A stretch of 13,118 bases of DNA from Methylophilaceae bacterium (GTDB lineage Bacteria; Pseudomonadota; Gammaproteobacteria; Burkholderiales; Methylophilaceae): positions 1 to 13,118 of the forward strand of contig SPJO01000037.1 of NCBI GenBank assembly GCA_006844635.1. The letters run 5' to 3'. Within the stretch, counting starts at the first letter, position 1; every line of letters starts with the position of its first letter. The position numbers and the translations under genes were made by a program. The notes under the pieces are model-generated. The model did not search any database, had not been told where the DNA came from, and was given only the letters and a program-made list of their open reading frames with translations. Below are positions 1-7,990 of the stretch, piece after piece.

Positions 1-1
1 G

Positions 2-2071
2 GAGAATGTACCAGCGCAAGACCAGCTATTAATTGTTGCCAACCATGAATCTTTTCTTGATGGCCTTTTGCTGGGTTTATTCATTCCTAAACGTGCTACT
101 TTTGTGGTGCATACAGGCGTATTAAAACGCTGGCTATTCCGACAGTTTTTATCACTGACACCTCATTTGGCTGTTGATCCTAGCAGTCCAATGGCGATCA
201 AAAAAGTCGTTAAGCGTTTAAAAGGTGGTGAAAATGTCGTCATTTTCCCAGAAGGCAGAATCACCCTGACAGGCGCACTAATGAAAGTCTATGATGGTCC
301 CGGCTTTATCGCTGCGCGTACTGGGGTCAACATTTTGCCTGTTCGCGTCGAAGGCGCGGCGCAGTCCTACTTTGGCCGTCTATCGGATGACCATCCTAGG
401 AAGCTGTTTCCAAAAGTCACCTTGACGGTTTTACCAATGACAAGCATTGAAGTGCCTAAGTCAACGGAAAAACACTATGTCAGCAATAAACAGCGACGAA
501 AAATAGCCGGCGAAAAAATGCAAGGTATTATGCAACATATGCTTTTTCAAACACATAAAAAGCACACGTTCTTCCAAGCCTTTTTGGAGACTATGGATCT
601 ATATGGCCGCAACTATAAAATCATTGAAGATATCAACGAAACAGAAGAAACCTATCAAGACGTCCTGAAAAAGAGTCTTGCACTCGGCAAAATAGCTAGT
701 AAAGTCAGTAAAGAAAATGAAGTCGTTGGCGTTTTAATGCCAAACGTGACCAATACCTTGGCATTAATATTAGGCATGTCTGCCTTTAAACGTGTCCCCG
801 CCATGCTCAACTATACGGCAGGTACCGCCGGTATCCAAAATGCTTGTATTGCAGCGAAAGTGACGACGATTATTACATCGCGCCAGTTCATCGCAAAAGC
901 TAAATTAGTCGAAGTGCTCGAACGTTTAGAAAATCTAAACATTGTTTATCTTGAAGATATGAAAAAAACGTTTGGCATTTTGGATAAACTTTGGCTGATT
1001 GGCTTTGCATTACCGATGCCACATTTAGTCATGAAACCGGCATCACCTGACGATACGGCAGTTATTCTATTTACCTCGGGGTCAGAGGGAAAACCAAAAG
1101 GCGTTGTACATTCGCACAAAAGCATCCTCGCCAATATCGCGCAAATTTTATCTTTGCTTGATTTCAACCCAACCGATAAGTTTATGATGGTATTGCCTGT
1201 GTTCCATTCCTTCGGTTTTACAGGCTCTTTTTTGCCGCTACTCAATGGTATTAATGTGTTAATTTTCCCTTCTCCCTTGCAATACAAAATCATCCCAGAG
1301 GTCATCTACGATAGAAGCTGTACCGTACTTTTTGCCACCAGCACATTCTTGGCAAATTATGCGAAATATGCGCACCCATATGACTTCTATAAGCTTCGTT
1401 ATGTGGTTGCAGGCGCTGAACGTTTAAATGAAGAAGTGAAAAAAACGTATCACGATAAGTTTGGCATTCGCATTTTAGAAGGCTATGGCACCACCGAGTG
1501 CGCACCTGTTTTATCTGCCAACACACCAGTTAACTATCGTAGCGGTAGTGTAGGGCAATTAGCCCCCGGCATCTCTTATAAGCTAGAACCTGTTGAAGGT
1601 ATCGAGCAAGGTGGCCTATTACAGGTGAAGGGTGACAACATCATGAAGGGTTACTACTTGTATGATGCGCCTGCTGTATTAGTACCGCCAGAAGATGGCT
1701 GGTATGACACTGGTGACATTGTCGAAATTGATGAGCAAGGCTTTATCTTTATTAAAGGTCGTGTGAAACGCTTTGCCAAAATCGCGGGTGAAATGGTTTC
1801 ATTAGAGGTAGTAGAGAAAATTGCGCAAACTGCTGCACCTGAACACAAACATGCTGCAACAACAAAAGAAGACGCCCAGCGCGGTGAAAATATTATTCTC
1901 TACACAACAGATGCAGCACTAAAACGCGAAGACTTACAGGTGGTGTCGAAAACGCTTGGCACACCAGAAATTGCCATTGCGCGGAAAGTCATCGCCATTG
2001 AAGAGATCCCGCTACTGGGTACAGGAAAAACTGACTACGTCAAACTCAAAGAAATGGCGGCGGCTGCATAA
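2..2071 (+). CDS. aas: Bifunctional lysophospholipid acyltransferase / acyl-ACP synthetase (Aas), 5'-truncated by window edge
   Basis: In the Aas family the C-terminal half activates fatty acids with ATP and loads them on acyl carrier protein, and the N-terminal half transfers them to the sn-1 position of lysophospholipids at the inner membrane. The reading frame is open from base 2 and carries the PlsC acyltransferase box NHESFLD (HX4D) at visible residues 14-20, so an apparent start near base 68 is wrong and the true start lies outside the window; by comparison with E. coli Aas (about 719 residues) only some 20-30 residues are missing. The second acyltransferase box, FPEGR, is at 82-86. The adenylate-forming domain has the P-loop FTSGSEGKPKG (about 357-367), the EGYGTTECAP motif (about 493-502), the YDTGD/GR hinge region, and the C-terminal lysine in LGTGKTDY (about 676). 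The stop codon overlaps the next start in TAATG. An lplT homologue lies two genes downstream, as expected for this pathway. Confidence 0.9.
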   Translation, partial: ENVPAQDQLLIVANHESFLDGLLLGLFIPKRATFVVHTGVLKRWLFRQFLSLTPHLAVDPSSPMAIKKVVKRLKGGENVVIFPEGRITLTGALMKVYDGPGFIAARTGVNILPVRVEGAAQSYFGRLSDDHPRKLFPKVTLTVLPMTSIEVPKSTEKHYVSNKQRRKIAGEKMQGIMQHMLFQTHKKHTFFQAFLETMDLYGRNYKIIEDINETEETYQDVLKKSLALGKIASKVSKENEVVGVLMPNVTNTLALILGMSAFKRVPAMLNYTAGTAGIQNACIAAKVTTIITSRQFIAKAKLVEVLERLENLNIVYLEDMKKTFGILDKLWLIGFALPMPHLVMKPASPDDTAVILFTSGSEGKPKGVVHSHKSILANIAQILSLLDFNPTDKFMMVLPVFHSFGFTGSFLPLLNGINVLIFPSPLQYKIIPEVIYDRSCTVLFATSTFLANYAKYAHPYDFYKLRYVVAGAERLNEEVKKTYHDKFGIRILEGYGTTECAPVLSANTPVNYRSGSVGQLAPGISYKLEPVEGIEQGGLLQVKGDNIMKGYYLYDAPAVLVPPEDGWYDTGDIVEIDEQGFIFIKGRVKRFAKIAGEMVSLEVVEKIAQTAAPEHKHAATTKEDAQRGENIILYTTDAALKREDLQVVSKTLGTPEIAIARKVIAIEEIPLLGTGKTDYVKLKEMAAAA

Positions 2072-3288
2072 TGAACCGCCGCGCATTTTTAGCTAGCCTT
2101 GGGGCTGCTGGTTTAGCCTACGCAGGCTATCGTCTTTGGCCGGACCAAGGCATCATTAATCCATGTATTTCTGGCCTCCCAGATACGCTAGCGCAACACC
2201 CACTAATGCAACAAATTTGGGAAGGTATTGACCCTGAACAAGTTTGGGATAGTCATGTCCATATTGTTGGTACGGGTGATAGTGATAGCGGTATTTGGTT
2301 TAATCCCAATATGGATAGTTGGTTACACCCATCACTTAAAATACAAAAAAAATTCTACGAAAATGGTGCTTGCGCGGAGCCTAGTGAGATTGATCACAGC
2401 ACGATTAGCCGTATGCTCACCCTCTCAAAAGAAATGCCAACAGGCTATAAAAGCTTGCTCTTTGCTTTTGACTGGTTTCATGATGAACAGGGCATAGCAC
2501 GTAAAGAAAATTCCATTTTTCACATTCCCAATCAATATGCCGCCGAAATCGCGATTGCACACTCGCAATATTTTGAATGGGTCGCCTCTATTCACCCTTA
2601 TCGAAAAGATGCAGTCGATGCGTTAGTTGAAGCACATGCTCGCGGCGCACGTGCTGTGAAGTGGTTACCGCCCGGCATGGGCATTGATCCCGCCTCGCCC
2701 AAGTGCGATGCATTTTATCGAAAAGCAGCCGACTTAAATATCCCTATCATTACCCACACAGGCAAAGAGAGTGCTGTGCAAGGTGGTGATCAAAACCACG
2801 GCAATCCACTCCGTTTACGTCGCGCATTTGACCATGGGGTAAAAGTGATTATGGCGCACTGTGCAAGTGACGGTGATGACGAGGACTTTGATGATGGCAA
2901 CAAACGCATCAGTAGCCTAGCCTTATTTACCCGCCTAATGGATACGCCTGACTATGAAGCATTCGCTTATGGTGAAATCTCTGCGCTCACATTAGTGAAT
3001 CATGCATGGGCCATTAAACCCATCTTGGAACGCACTGATTGGCACCACCGCCTCATTAATGGCTCTGACTACCCTTTACCAGCCATTATGCCGCTCATCA
3101 ATACTAGGCAACTCTACCAGATGGGCTTACTAGAAAGTGAACACTTACCCTTTTTGCAAGCCTTAAAAACGTATAACCCCTTAATGTTTGATTTCGCTGT
3201 TAAACGGCTATTGCAATTTAATGGCAATCACTTTAGCCAACAAGTTTTTGAGACGCGCCGTTTTTTCGAGCGTAACTTAGTCGCCTAA
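2071..3288 (+). CDS. Membrane-anchored or Tat-exported amidohydrolase-family (TIM-barrel) metal-dependent hydrolase
   Basis: The 405-residue protein opens with a twin-arginine-like signal (NRRAFLASLG, residues 2-11) and a short hydrophobic segment to about residue 23, suggesting export to the periplasm or an N-terminal anchor. The remainder fits the amidohydrolase_2 family of metal-dependent TIM-barrel hydrolases. The candidate metal ligands are all present: DSHVHI (H62, H64), a lysine in AVKWLPP (K197), H229 in IITHTGKE, H263 in MAHCASD, and D333 in NGSDYPLP. It looks catalytically intact, but the substrate cannot be read from the sequence. The ATG shares one base with the aas stop codon (TAATG), implying translational coupling, and lplT follows 18 bp later. 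That placement suggests a lipid or acyl-amide/ester substrate in the envelope; this is inference. Relatives in the family include decarboxylases and lactonases as well as deacylases, so the chemistry is open. Confidence 0.85.
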   Translation: MNRRAFLASLGAAGLAYAGYRLWPDQGIINPCISGLPDTLAQHPLMQQIWEGIDPEQVWDSHVHIVGTGDSDSGIWFNPNMDSWLHPSLKIQKKFYENGACAEPSEIDHSTISRMLTLSKEMPTGYKSLLFAFDWFHDEQGIARKENSIFHIPNQYAAEIAIAHSQYFEWVASIHPYRKDAVDALVEAHARGARAVKWLPPGMGIDPASPKCDAFYRKAADLNIPIITHTGKESAVQGGDQNHGNPLRLRRAFDHGVKVIMAHCASDGDDEDFDDGNKRISSLALFTRLMDTPDYEAFAYGEISALTLVNHAWAIKPILERTDWHHRLINGSDYPLPAIMPLINTRQLYQMGLLESEHLPFLQALKTYNPLMFDFAVKRLLQFNGNHFSQQVFETRRFFERNLVA

Positions 3289-3306
3289 GCTAGCAACATT
3301 TGCATA

Positions 3307-4626
3307 ATGAGCAACCAATTCCAACTATTGAAAGAGCGGCGCTTCCGACCCTTATTCTCCACGCAGTTTTTGGGTGCGTTTAATGACAATGTATTTAAAA
3401 CGGCACTCATTACGCTGGTCGCTTTTCAATCCACGCAGCTGACTAGCATTGATAGCAAAACATTGGTCACCATCTTGCCAGGTTTGTTTATCCTGCCGTT
3501 TTTCCTATTTTCAGCCACCGCAGGGCAAATTGCTGACAAACTTGAAAAATCCAAGTTGATTCGTGGCATTAAGCTATTCGAAATCTTCATTATGCTATTC
3601 GCCAGTGCCGGCTTTTTATTCAACAGCGTTGTGTTGTTAGCCATTGCTTTATTCTTAATGGGTGTGCAATCTTCCATTTTTGGCCCAGTCAAATATGCTT
3701 ACTTACCGCAACACCTCAACAAGGAAGAGTTAATTGGTGGTAACGGCATGCTGGAAATGGGCACCTTTGTTGCTATTTTGATTGGGCAAATATTAGGTGC
3801 TTGGCTTGCTACCCAAACCACCAGCGACCTCATCACCAGCTGTTGTATCCTGACACTAGCAGCACTCGGGTACTGGACCAGTCGCGGCATCCCAAACTCA
3901 CCAGCAGGCGCACCCAATTTGAAGGTCAATTGGAACCCTGTGACCGAAACCTATCGCAACTTAACATTTATTTGGCAACATCAAGCATTGTGGCTCGCCA
4001 TTATTGGCATTTCATGGTTCTGGTTTATTGGCGCCACCTTGCTCGCACAGTTTCCTAACTTTGCCAAAATAACCTTGCTGGGTAATGAAAGCGTCTTCAT
4101 TTTATTACTCTCGATTTTCTCGCTAGGCATAGGGGTGGGTTCGTTATTATGTGAAAAGTTATCCAATCATAAAGTAGAGCTTGGTTTGGTAATGTTTGGT
4201 GGCATTGGCTTAGTACTATTTTGTGCCGACTTATATTGGACGAGCAGCCGCATTCAACAGGCACTTGCGCATACCAATGAAGTTCGAAGTTATCTCGCTT
4301 TTCTACATCACTTTTCACACATTCATTTATTAGCTGATATCTTATTGATCGGTTTATTTGGTGGTTTTTACATCGTGCCACTCTATGCCTTTATTCAACA
4401 CAATGCAGAAAAAGGCCATCAGTCCCGCGTTATTGCCGGGAACAATATATTGAACGCTTTGTTCATGGTTATTTCGGCATTGTTTTCACTTTGGGTATTC
4501 AGCCTAGGATTTAGCATCCCAGAACTGTTTCTCATCACCGCCATGTTGACGACCTTAGTCTTGATGTATTTGTGTATTCGACAACCAGAATACTACTTGG
4601 CTTTTGCCAGGTGGATAAAACGTTGA
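3307..4626 (+). CDS. lplT: Lysophospholipid transporter LplT-like MFS protein
   Basis: This 439-residue polytopic membrane protein belongs to the major facilitator superfamily. The N-terminal segment FLGAFNDNVFKTAL (about residues 22-35) is characteristic of LplT and of the MFS domains fused to Aas in other bacteria. LplT moves lysophosphatidylethanolamine and related lysolipids from the outer to the inner leaflet of the inner membrane, where Aas re-acylates them. I estimate about 12 hydrophobic segments along the length. E. coli LplT is about 397 residues; this one is longer, partly through a hydrophilic stretch between late helices (about residues 300-335, including HTNEVRSYLAFLHHFSHIH). 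No clear Shine-Dalgarno precedes the ATG, which is 18 bp after the preceding gene, so coupling to upstream translation is likely. Its TGA overlaps the start of the next gene. The call is firm at family level and slightly less so for the exact substrate. Confidence 0.88.
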   Translation: MSNQFQLLKERRFRPLFSTQFLGAFNDNVFKTALITLVAFQSTQLTSIDSKTLVTILPGLFILPFFLFSATAGQIADKLEKSKLIRGIKLFEIFIMLFASAGFLFNSVVLLAIALFLMGVQSSIFGPVKYAYLPQHLNKEELIGGNGMLEMGTFVAILIGQILGAWLATQTTSDLITSCCILTLAALGYWTSRGIPNSPAGAPNLKVNWNPVTETYRNLTFIWQHQALWLAIIGISWFWFIGATLLAQFPNFAKITLLGNESVFILLLSIFSLGIGVGSLLCEKLSNHKVELGLVMFGGIGLVLFCADLYWTSSRIQQALAHTNEVRSYLAFLHHFSHIHLLADILLIGLFGGFYIVPLYAFIQHNAEKGHQSRVIAGNNILNALFMVISALFSLWVFSLGFSIPELFLITAMLTTLVLMYLCIRQPEYYLAFARWIKR

Positions 4627-5276
4627 TGCCTTACAGTGCAGCATTCATCATCAGTTATGTCGAATCTGCTTTTCTCGCATTGCGGCCAGACGCTTTGGTC
4701 TGGTGGGGCATTGCTTACTTCTTAAGCATTTACCTCATTTTTAGCAGCATTGCTTGGTGTATTGCACATATTGTGAACCGGCCAATTGGAAAAAGACCAA
4801 TAAAATCTGAGCAGGTTCGGTCAGAATTGTTAGATTCTATCCGCTCCATTCTTATTTTCAGCATTGCTCTAGTTGTCCCATGGGCAATGCTGAAACTCGG
4901 TATTGCTGCATTCCCGACAAGCATTTCAATTGTATCTATCCTGACAGAAATGCTCATCCTAATTATCTGGAATGACATATACCTTTATGCCATATACCGT
5001 TTATTGCCCAACCAATTCAAAAAGTCACATACTACACATCACTCATCAGTCACGACTACACCTTTTACCGCCTATAACATGAGCGTATGGGAGGCCATTT
5101 TATTAGGCAGTGTCATGCCCATTGCGATGCTGTTCTATGACTTTTCATTGGTTTCACTTGCATTTTTACCAATTTGGTCAATTGCTATTAATACGCTGGC
5201 ACGCACTAATTTCAACCTCATTTCAAACGCTAGTAAACACTCACTATCAGGACTTATCAAAAGTCTGAAGCGCTGA
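4626..5276 (+). CDS. Degenerate sterol desaturase / fatty-acid hydroxylase-like membrane protein
   Basis: I chose the ATG at 4626 because it overlaps the lplT TGA as TGATG; an in-frame ATG at 4572 would lie inside lplT. The product is 216 residues, with several hydrophobic segments and a cytosolic stretch NRPIGKRPIKSEQVRSE (about 49-65) typical of sterol-desaturase-family proteins. The family normally binds two irons through HRLxH, HxxHH, a GH/HxN box and a final HHxxHH box. Here the first box reads YRLLP (about 142-146), the second is intact as HTTHH (about 153-157), the third position reads ARTNF (about 202-206), and the protein ends before the last box. It is therefore probably not a working diiron oxygenase, and may be a membrane scaffold or a decaying gene. 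The frame itself is intact and the gene is coupled to lplT, which argues that it is still translated. Family assignment rests on motif recall, not on a search. Confidence 0.75.
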   Translation: MPYSAAFIISYVESAFLALRPDALVWWGIAYFLSIYLIFSSIAWCIAHIVNRPIGKRPIKSEQVRSELLDSIRSILIFSIALVVPWAMLKLGIAAFPTSISIVSILTEMLILIIWNDIYLYAIYRLLPNQFKKSHTTHHSSVTTTPFTAYNMSVWEAILLGSVMPIAMLFYDFSLVSLAFLPIWSIAINTLARTNFNLISNASKHSLSGLIKSLKR

Positions 5277-5500
5277 TTTTAGTCAACAATAAATATCCAA
5301 TGGTGATTCCAAATACCCGGTCAGCTAGGAACCGTTTGGTTTTACATGGGTTATCTGCTGAAATGTTACATGGCCTATTGGTGCAAGAAAAAAAGCACCA
5401 GGCAAAAAATATGGCGCAATTAGCTTTATAATCCTGTTATCCAAATAACTTTGTTTTTGAAACCAAGTGCCAACTAGATGAACAACACTTCGCCACACAC
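5277..5500 (+). other. Intergenic stretch, 224 bp, with an inverted repeat and a weak small ORF
   Basis: I see no convincing gene here. A perfect 6-bp inverted repeat, TGGTGC (5379-5384) and GCACCA (5395-5400), encloses a 10-nt A-rich loop, but no T-run follows on either strand, so it is not a typical intrinsic terminator. An ORF of 43 codons (5300-5431) spans it without a recognisable ribosome binding site and resembles nothing I know. It was checked for the missing C-terminal HHxxHH box of the upstream hydroxylase-like gene, and none is present in any plus-strand frame. The gap breaks the tight spacing of the upstream genes, so the next gene may have its own promoter, though no good -35/-10 pair stands out. 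Confidence 0.45.
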
Positions 5501-7738
5501 ATGAATAAATCTTTTGCGTCTACGACTAATAAGCAACTCATTGCCAACAGTCTGAAGTATATTCTCACAGGCGGCTTACGCATTAGCAACGGACACTTAC
5601 CCCAAACAGACCATCAGATCCCTGAAGACTTTATCGGTGTGTGCGTCGCTTCAAATGAAGACCCCGAAACTGATCACTATATTATTGCGCAACTCGAAAC
5701 GTTAGGTATTGAAGAAGTGCGTTTGGATTTTACTTATAACGATGTCGATCACTTTAATGCCCGCTTTTTAGACAAACTACTCACGCATGGCTTTCATGTC
5801 ACGTTGCGTTTGTTCCCTCCATTCAACGTCGCTGCCCATATGAATGGACCAGATGAGCAAGCGAGTTGGAAAGCCTTCTTAAACAAGACGCTCGATCGCT
5901 ATGGGCAGCAGCTCAAACAAGTAGAGGTTTGTAACACCATCAATAGAAAACGTTGGGCTGGTTACACACTACATACCTTTTTGCTGACATGGCAGATTGC
6001 CCATGAGGCAGTGAAATCACGTAGCATTAAATTGCTAGGCCCGAATATTCAAGATTTTGAACCGATTTATAACATCGGCATATTGAAAATTCTGCAAACC
6101 GAAAACCTATTACCCGACGTACATACTGACAATCTATTCGTAGAGCGGGTGACCGAGCCAGAACGCTACGACCATCGTATTTTAAAATATCAGTGGTCAA
6201 AATTATTCAAATACAACCTCATTAAAAAAGCCCGCGTGCTGACTAAAGTTGGCCGTTATTTTGGTGTTGACCATACCAGTTCCGCCACAGCTTTTTGGGC
6301 CATTTATCGTATCAAGCGTATCTTAGTCGCAGGCGAACAAAAACAAGCAGATTATCTAACACGCTACTTCACATTATTGGCGGCTTCTGGCAGCTTGCAA
6401 CAAGCGAATTGGGGTGCATTTATTTGCAACCGTGAAGGCCTGATTAATGATGGGCTCACAGATGATGAATATCCAGCACTCGAGCGCATTACACATTACC
6501 AGTCAGCAGATGGCATACTAAACGAATATGAACGTTATCCAAGTTTTTATGCCATGCAAACTTTGCTTACGCAACTCAAAAATGCGCACTACCATGCGCC
6601 GGTTGCCACAACAAAGGATTTAGAAATTCACCACTTTAGCAACCCACGCCACCAATTTCACACGGCTTGGACAATCAATGGAAAAATAGCTGACCTTACT
6701 AAAGTTTATAGCCAACAGACCTTGGATCACGCCCAAATCATTTCTCGTGACGGTGACCCCCTCAATGAAGATAACTGGTTTATCTGCGAAAAACCAATCT
6801 ACTTATGCTGGGATGCAGAGTTTAATATTGAATTACTACCTTCCCCGCAAGTGACAAAAGACCTTGCCATTCATGCCTATATTGATAACGCACAATATTA
6901 CAAGGTGGATCAAGATGGTTGGTCAGGCTTAGTATTGGCGCATGATGCGACGCAAGCTCAACAGTTAATGCAAGCACTTAATCCAGAAACACTGAGTGCG
7001 CCTAAAAAAGATCAATCATTACGGCATGCGCGTAATGTCATCTGGGCAACAGAAGACCCGCGAGATTCATCTGCAAAAGTCACCATTAAGCAGCCGGTTA
7101 AAATGTACCCGCACAAAGCCTTTTTGGATCGTTTTAAACCCAGCAAGGCGAAGCGCAGTTGGAATGGTGCCATTGAATTAATGCGCCGTGATATCGGCAC
7201 AGCGAAACCGCTGGCTTATTTTGAGAAGCTTGGCGACACCTCTTTAAAACAAAACTTCTATATTTGTGAACATGTTGATGCAGACTGCAGTATCGGAGAA
7301 ATATTTTCTGCTTTTGCACGCGGCGAGACTGCTTTCAAAGGGCTGCAACCTGAAGCGGTTTATACACAATTTGCCAAGTTCTCAAACAATATGCATAAGC
7401 GTGGCATTTTCTTTAGAGATTATTCTGGGGGCAATATCCTCGTGAGCATTCATGAAGAAAATATACTCGAATTTTCATTGATTGATACCGCACGCTTACA
7501 TACCTATCATGGCTCAATTCCATTCAAACGACGTATCGCTGATTTAACACGTGCCTGTCATAAACTACACCCTGCTGGTCGCAAACGCTTCTTACAAATT
7601 TATCTTGGCTTAACAGGTCGCCAGCTCAATTTATCCATTCAATCTAAATTTTGGCTCTATGCATTCAAGGTTAAATTAAAGCGCACTATTGGCAGAAAAG
7701 GGATGAAAAAGCTGATCAAACGCTTTAAAAAAACCTGA
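5501..7738 (+). CDS. Two-domain protein: glycosidase-like TIM barrel fused to WaaP/InaA-like lipopolysaccharide kinase
   Basis: This 745-residue protein has two parts. Residues about 40-365 look like a clan-A glycoside hydrolase TIM barrel, with strand motifs IEEVRLDF (70-77), FHVTLRLFPPF (98-108) and VEVCNTINRKRWAGY (141-155). Where that clan normally has an Asn-Glu pair carrying the catalytic acid, this protein has Asn145-Thr146, so hydrolysis is doubtful. Residues about 505-745 look like the Kdo/heptose kinase fold of WaaP and InaA: a beta-3 lysine in VTIKQP (K530), the KRSWNGAIELMRRDIGTAKP helix region, the catalytic loop FRDYSGGNIL (D640, N645), and the metal-binding aspartate in LIDTARL (D662). 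The kinase half looks active and probably phosphorylates an envelope sugar; the barrel may bind the glycan. There is no signal peptide, so action at the cytoplasmic face is likely. The C-terminus is strongly basic (ends KLIKRFKKT). The only usable start is ATG 5501; it lacks a good Shine-Dalgarno. Confidence 0.85.
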   Translation: MNKSFASTTNKQLIANSLKYILTGGLRISNGHLPQTDHQIPEDFIGVCVASNEDPETDHYIIAQLETLGIEEVRLDFTYNDVDHFNARFLDKLLTHGFHVTLRLFPPFNVAAHMNGPDEQASWKAFLNKTLDRYGQQLKQVEVCNTINRKRWAGYTLHTFLLTWQIAHEAVKSRSIKLLGPNIQDFEPIYNIGILKILQTENLLPDVHTDNLFVERVTEPERYDHRILKYQWSKLFKYNLIKKARVLTKVGRYFGVDHTSSATAFWAIYRIKRILVAGEQKQADYLTRYFTLLAASGSLQQANWGAFICNREGLINDGLTDDEYPALERITHYQSADGILNEYERYPSFYAMQTLLTQLKNAHYHAPVATTKDLEIHHFSNPRHQFHTAWTINGKIADLTKVYSQQTLDHAQIISRDGDPLNEDNWFICEKPIYLCWDAEFNIELLPSPQVTKDLAIHAYIDNAQYYKVDQDGWSGLVLAHDATQAQQLMQALNPETLSAPKKDQSLRHARNVIWATEDPRDSSAKVTIKQPVKMYPHKAFLDRFKPSKAKRSWNGAIELMRRDIGTAKPLAYFEKLGDTSLKQNFYICEHVDADCSIGEIFSAFARGETAFKGLQPEAVYTQFAKFSNNMHKRGIFFRDYSGGNILVSIHEENILEFSLIDTARLHTYHGSIPFKRRIADLTRACHKLHPAGRKRFLQIYLGLTGRQLNLSIQSKFWLYAFKVKLKRTIGRKGMKKLIKRFKKT

Positions 7739-7851
7739 TTCAATCTAATGAAAACCATGACCTACTTTTAAGTAGATTTAACATCAACAATGATGATGGT
7801 ATTCCGTAGTATATCTATACGTAATGCAATTTGCTTTGCGAATCTACGAAA

Positions 7852-7857
7852 AAGGAG
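7852..7857 (+). promoter_or_regulatory. Ribosome binding site of pqqA
   Basis: AAGGAG sits 7 nt before the pqqA ATG, a near-ideal Shine-Dalgarno. It is much stronger than those of the upstream genes and decides the start of this very short gene. The rest of the leader (7739-7851) holds a short inverted repeat, CTACTT-TT-AAGTAG (7762-7775), and AT-rich TATATC/TATACG segments at 7810-7821, but no convincing -35/-10 pair. Confidence 0.7.
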
Positions 7858-7864
7858 AACGACT

Positions 7865-7936
7865 ATGTGGACAACACCAGCAGCTACTGAAATGCGTTTC
7901 GGTTTTGAAGTTACAATGTACGTAATGAACAAATAA
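7865..7936 (+). CDS. pqqA: PqqA, precursor peptide of the cofactor PQQ
   Basis: This 23-residue peptide is the ribosomally made substrate from which pyrroloquinoline quinone is built. It begins MWTTPAATEM and carries the PqqA signature FEVTMY, in which Glu15 and Tyr19 are the two residues that the radical-SAM enzyme PqqE crosslinks while PqqD presents the peptide; they are the carbon and nitrogen source of PQQ. The Glu-x-x-x-Tyr spacing and the length (usually 22-29 residues) fit exactly. A strong ribosome binding site precedes it and a hairpin terminator follows 18 nt after the stop. No pqqB, C, D or E is in the window: the genes downstream are on the opposite strand. It therefore stands as a single-gene unit, which permits high expression of the consumed substrate. 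PQQ serves periplasmic methanol dehydrogenases in methylotrophs. Earlier parts of the leader, residues 2-8, are less conserved in the family. Confidence 0.93.
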   Translation: MWTTPAATEMRFGFEVTMYVMNK

Positions 7937-7954
7937 TTTTTGTTCTTATATACG

Positions 7955-7980
7955 AAAAGGCGCTTTATGCGCCTTTTTTT
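7955..7980 (+). terminator. Intrinsic terminator of pqqA, probably bidirectional
   Basis: A perfect 9-bp stem, AAAAGGCGC (7955-7963) with GCGCCTTTT (7969-7977), closes a 5-nt loop and runs into a seven-T tract on the plus strand. On the minus strand the same stem ends in TTTT and lies about 10 bp after the stop of the converging DUF4124 gene, so it can serve both. Confidence 0.9.
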
Positions 7981-7990
7981 ATTGATTGAA

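Noticed and set aside
68..70. Apparent start of the acyltransferase/synthetase gene at base 68
   Set aside because: The frame is open back to base 2 and the NHESFLD catalytic box lies before base 68, so the gene begins outside the window.
5379..5400. TGGTGC/GCACCA hairpin as a terminator
   Set aside because: The A-rich loop and lack of a T-run after the stem on either strand do not fit an intrinsic terminator.
5300..5431. 43-codon frame after the hydroxylase-like gene
   Set aside because: No ribosome binding site, no recognisable features and no match to the missing part of the upstream gene.
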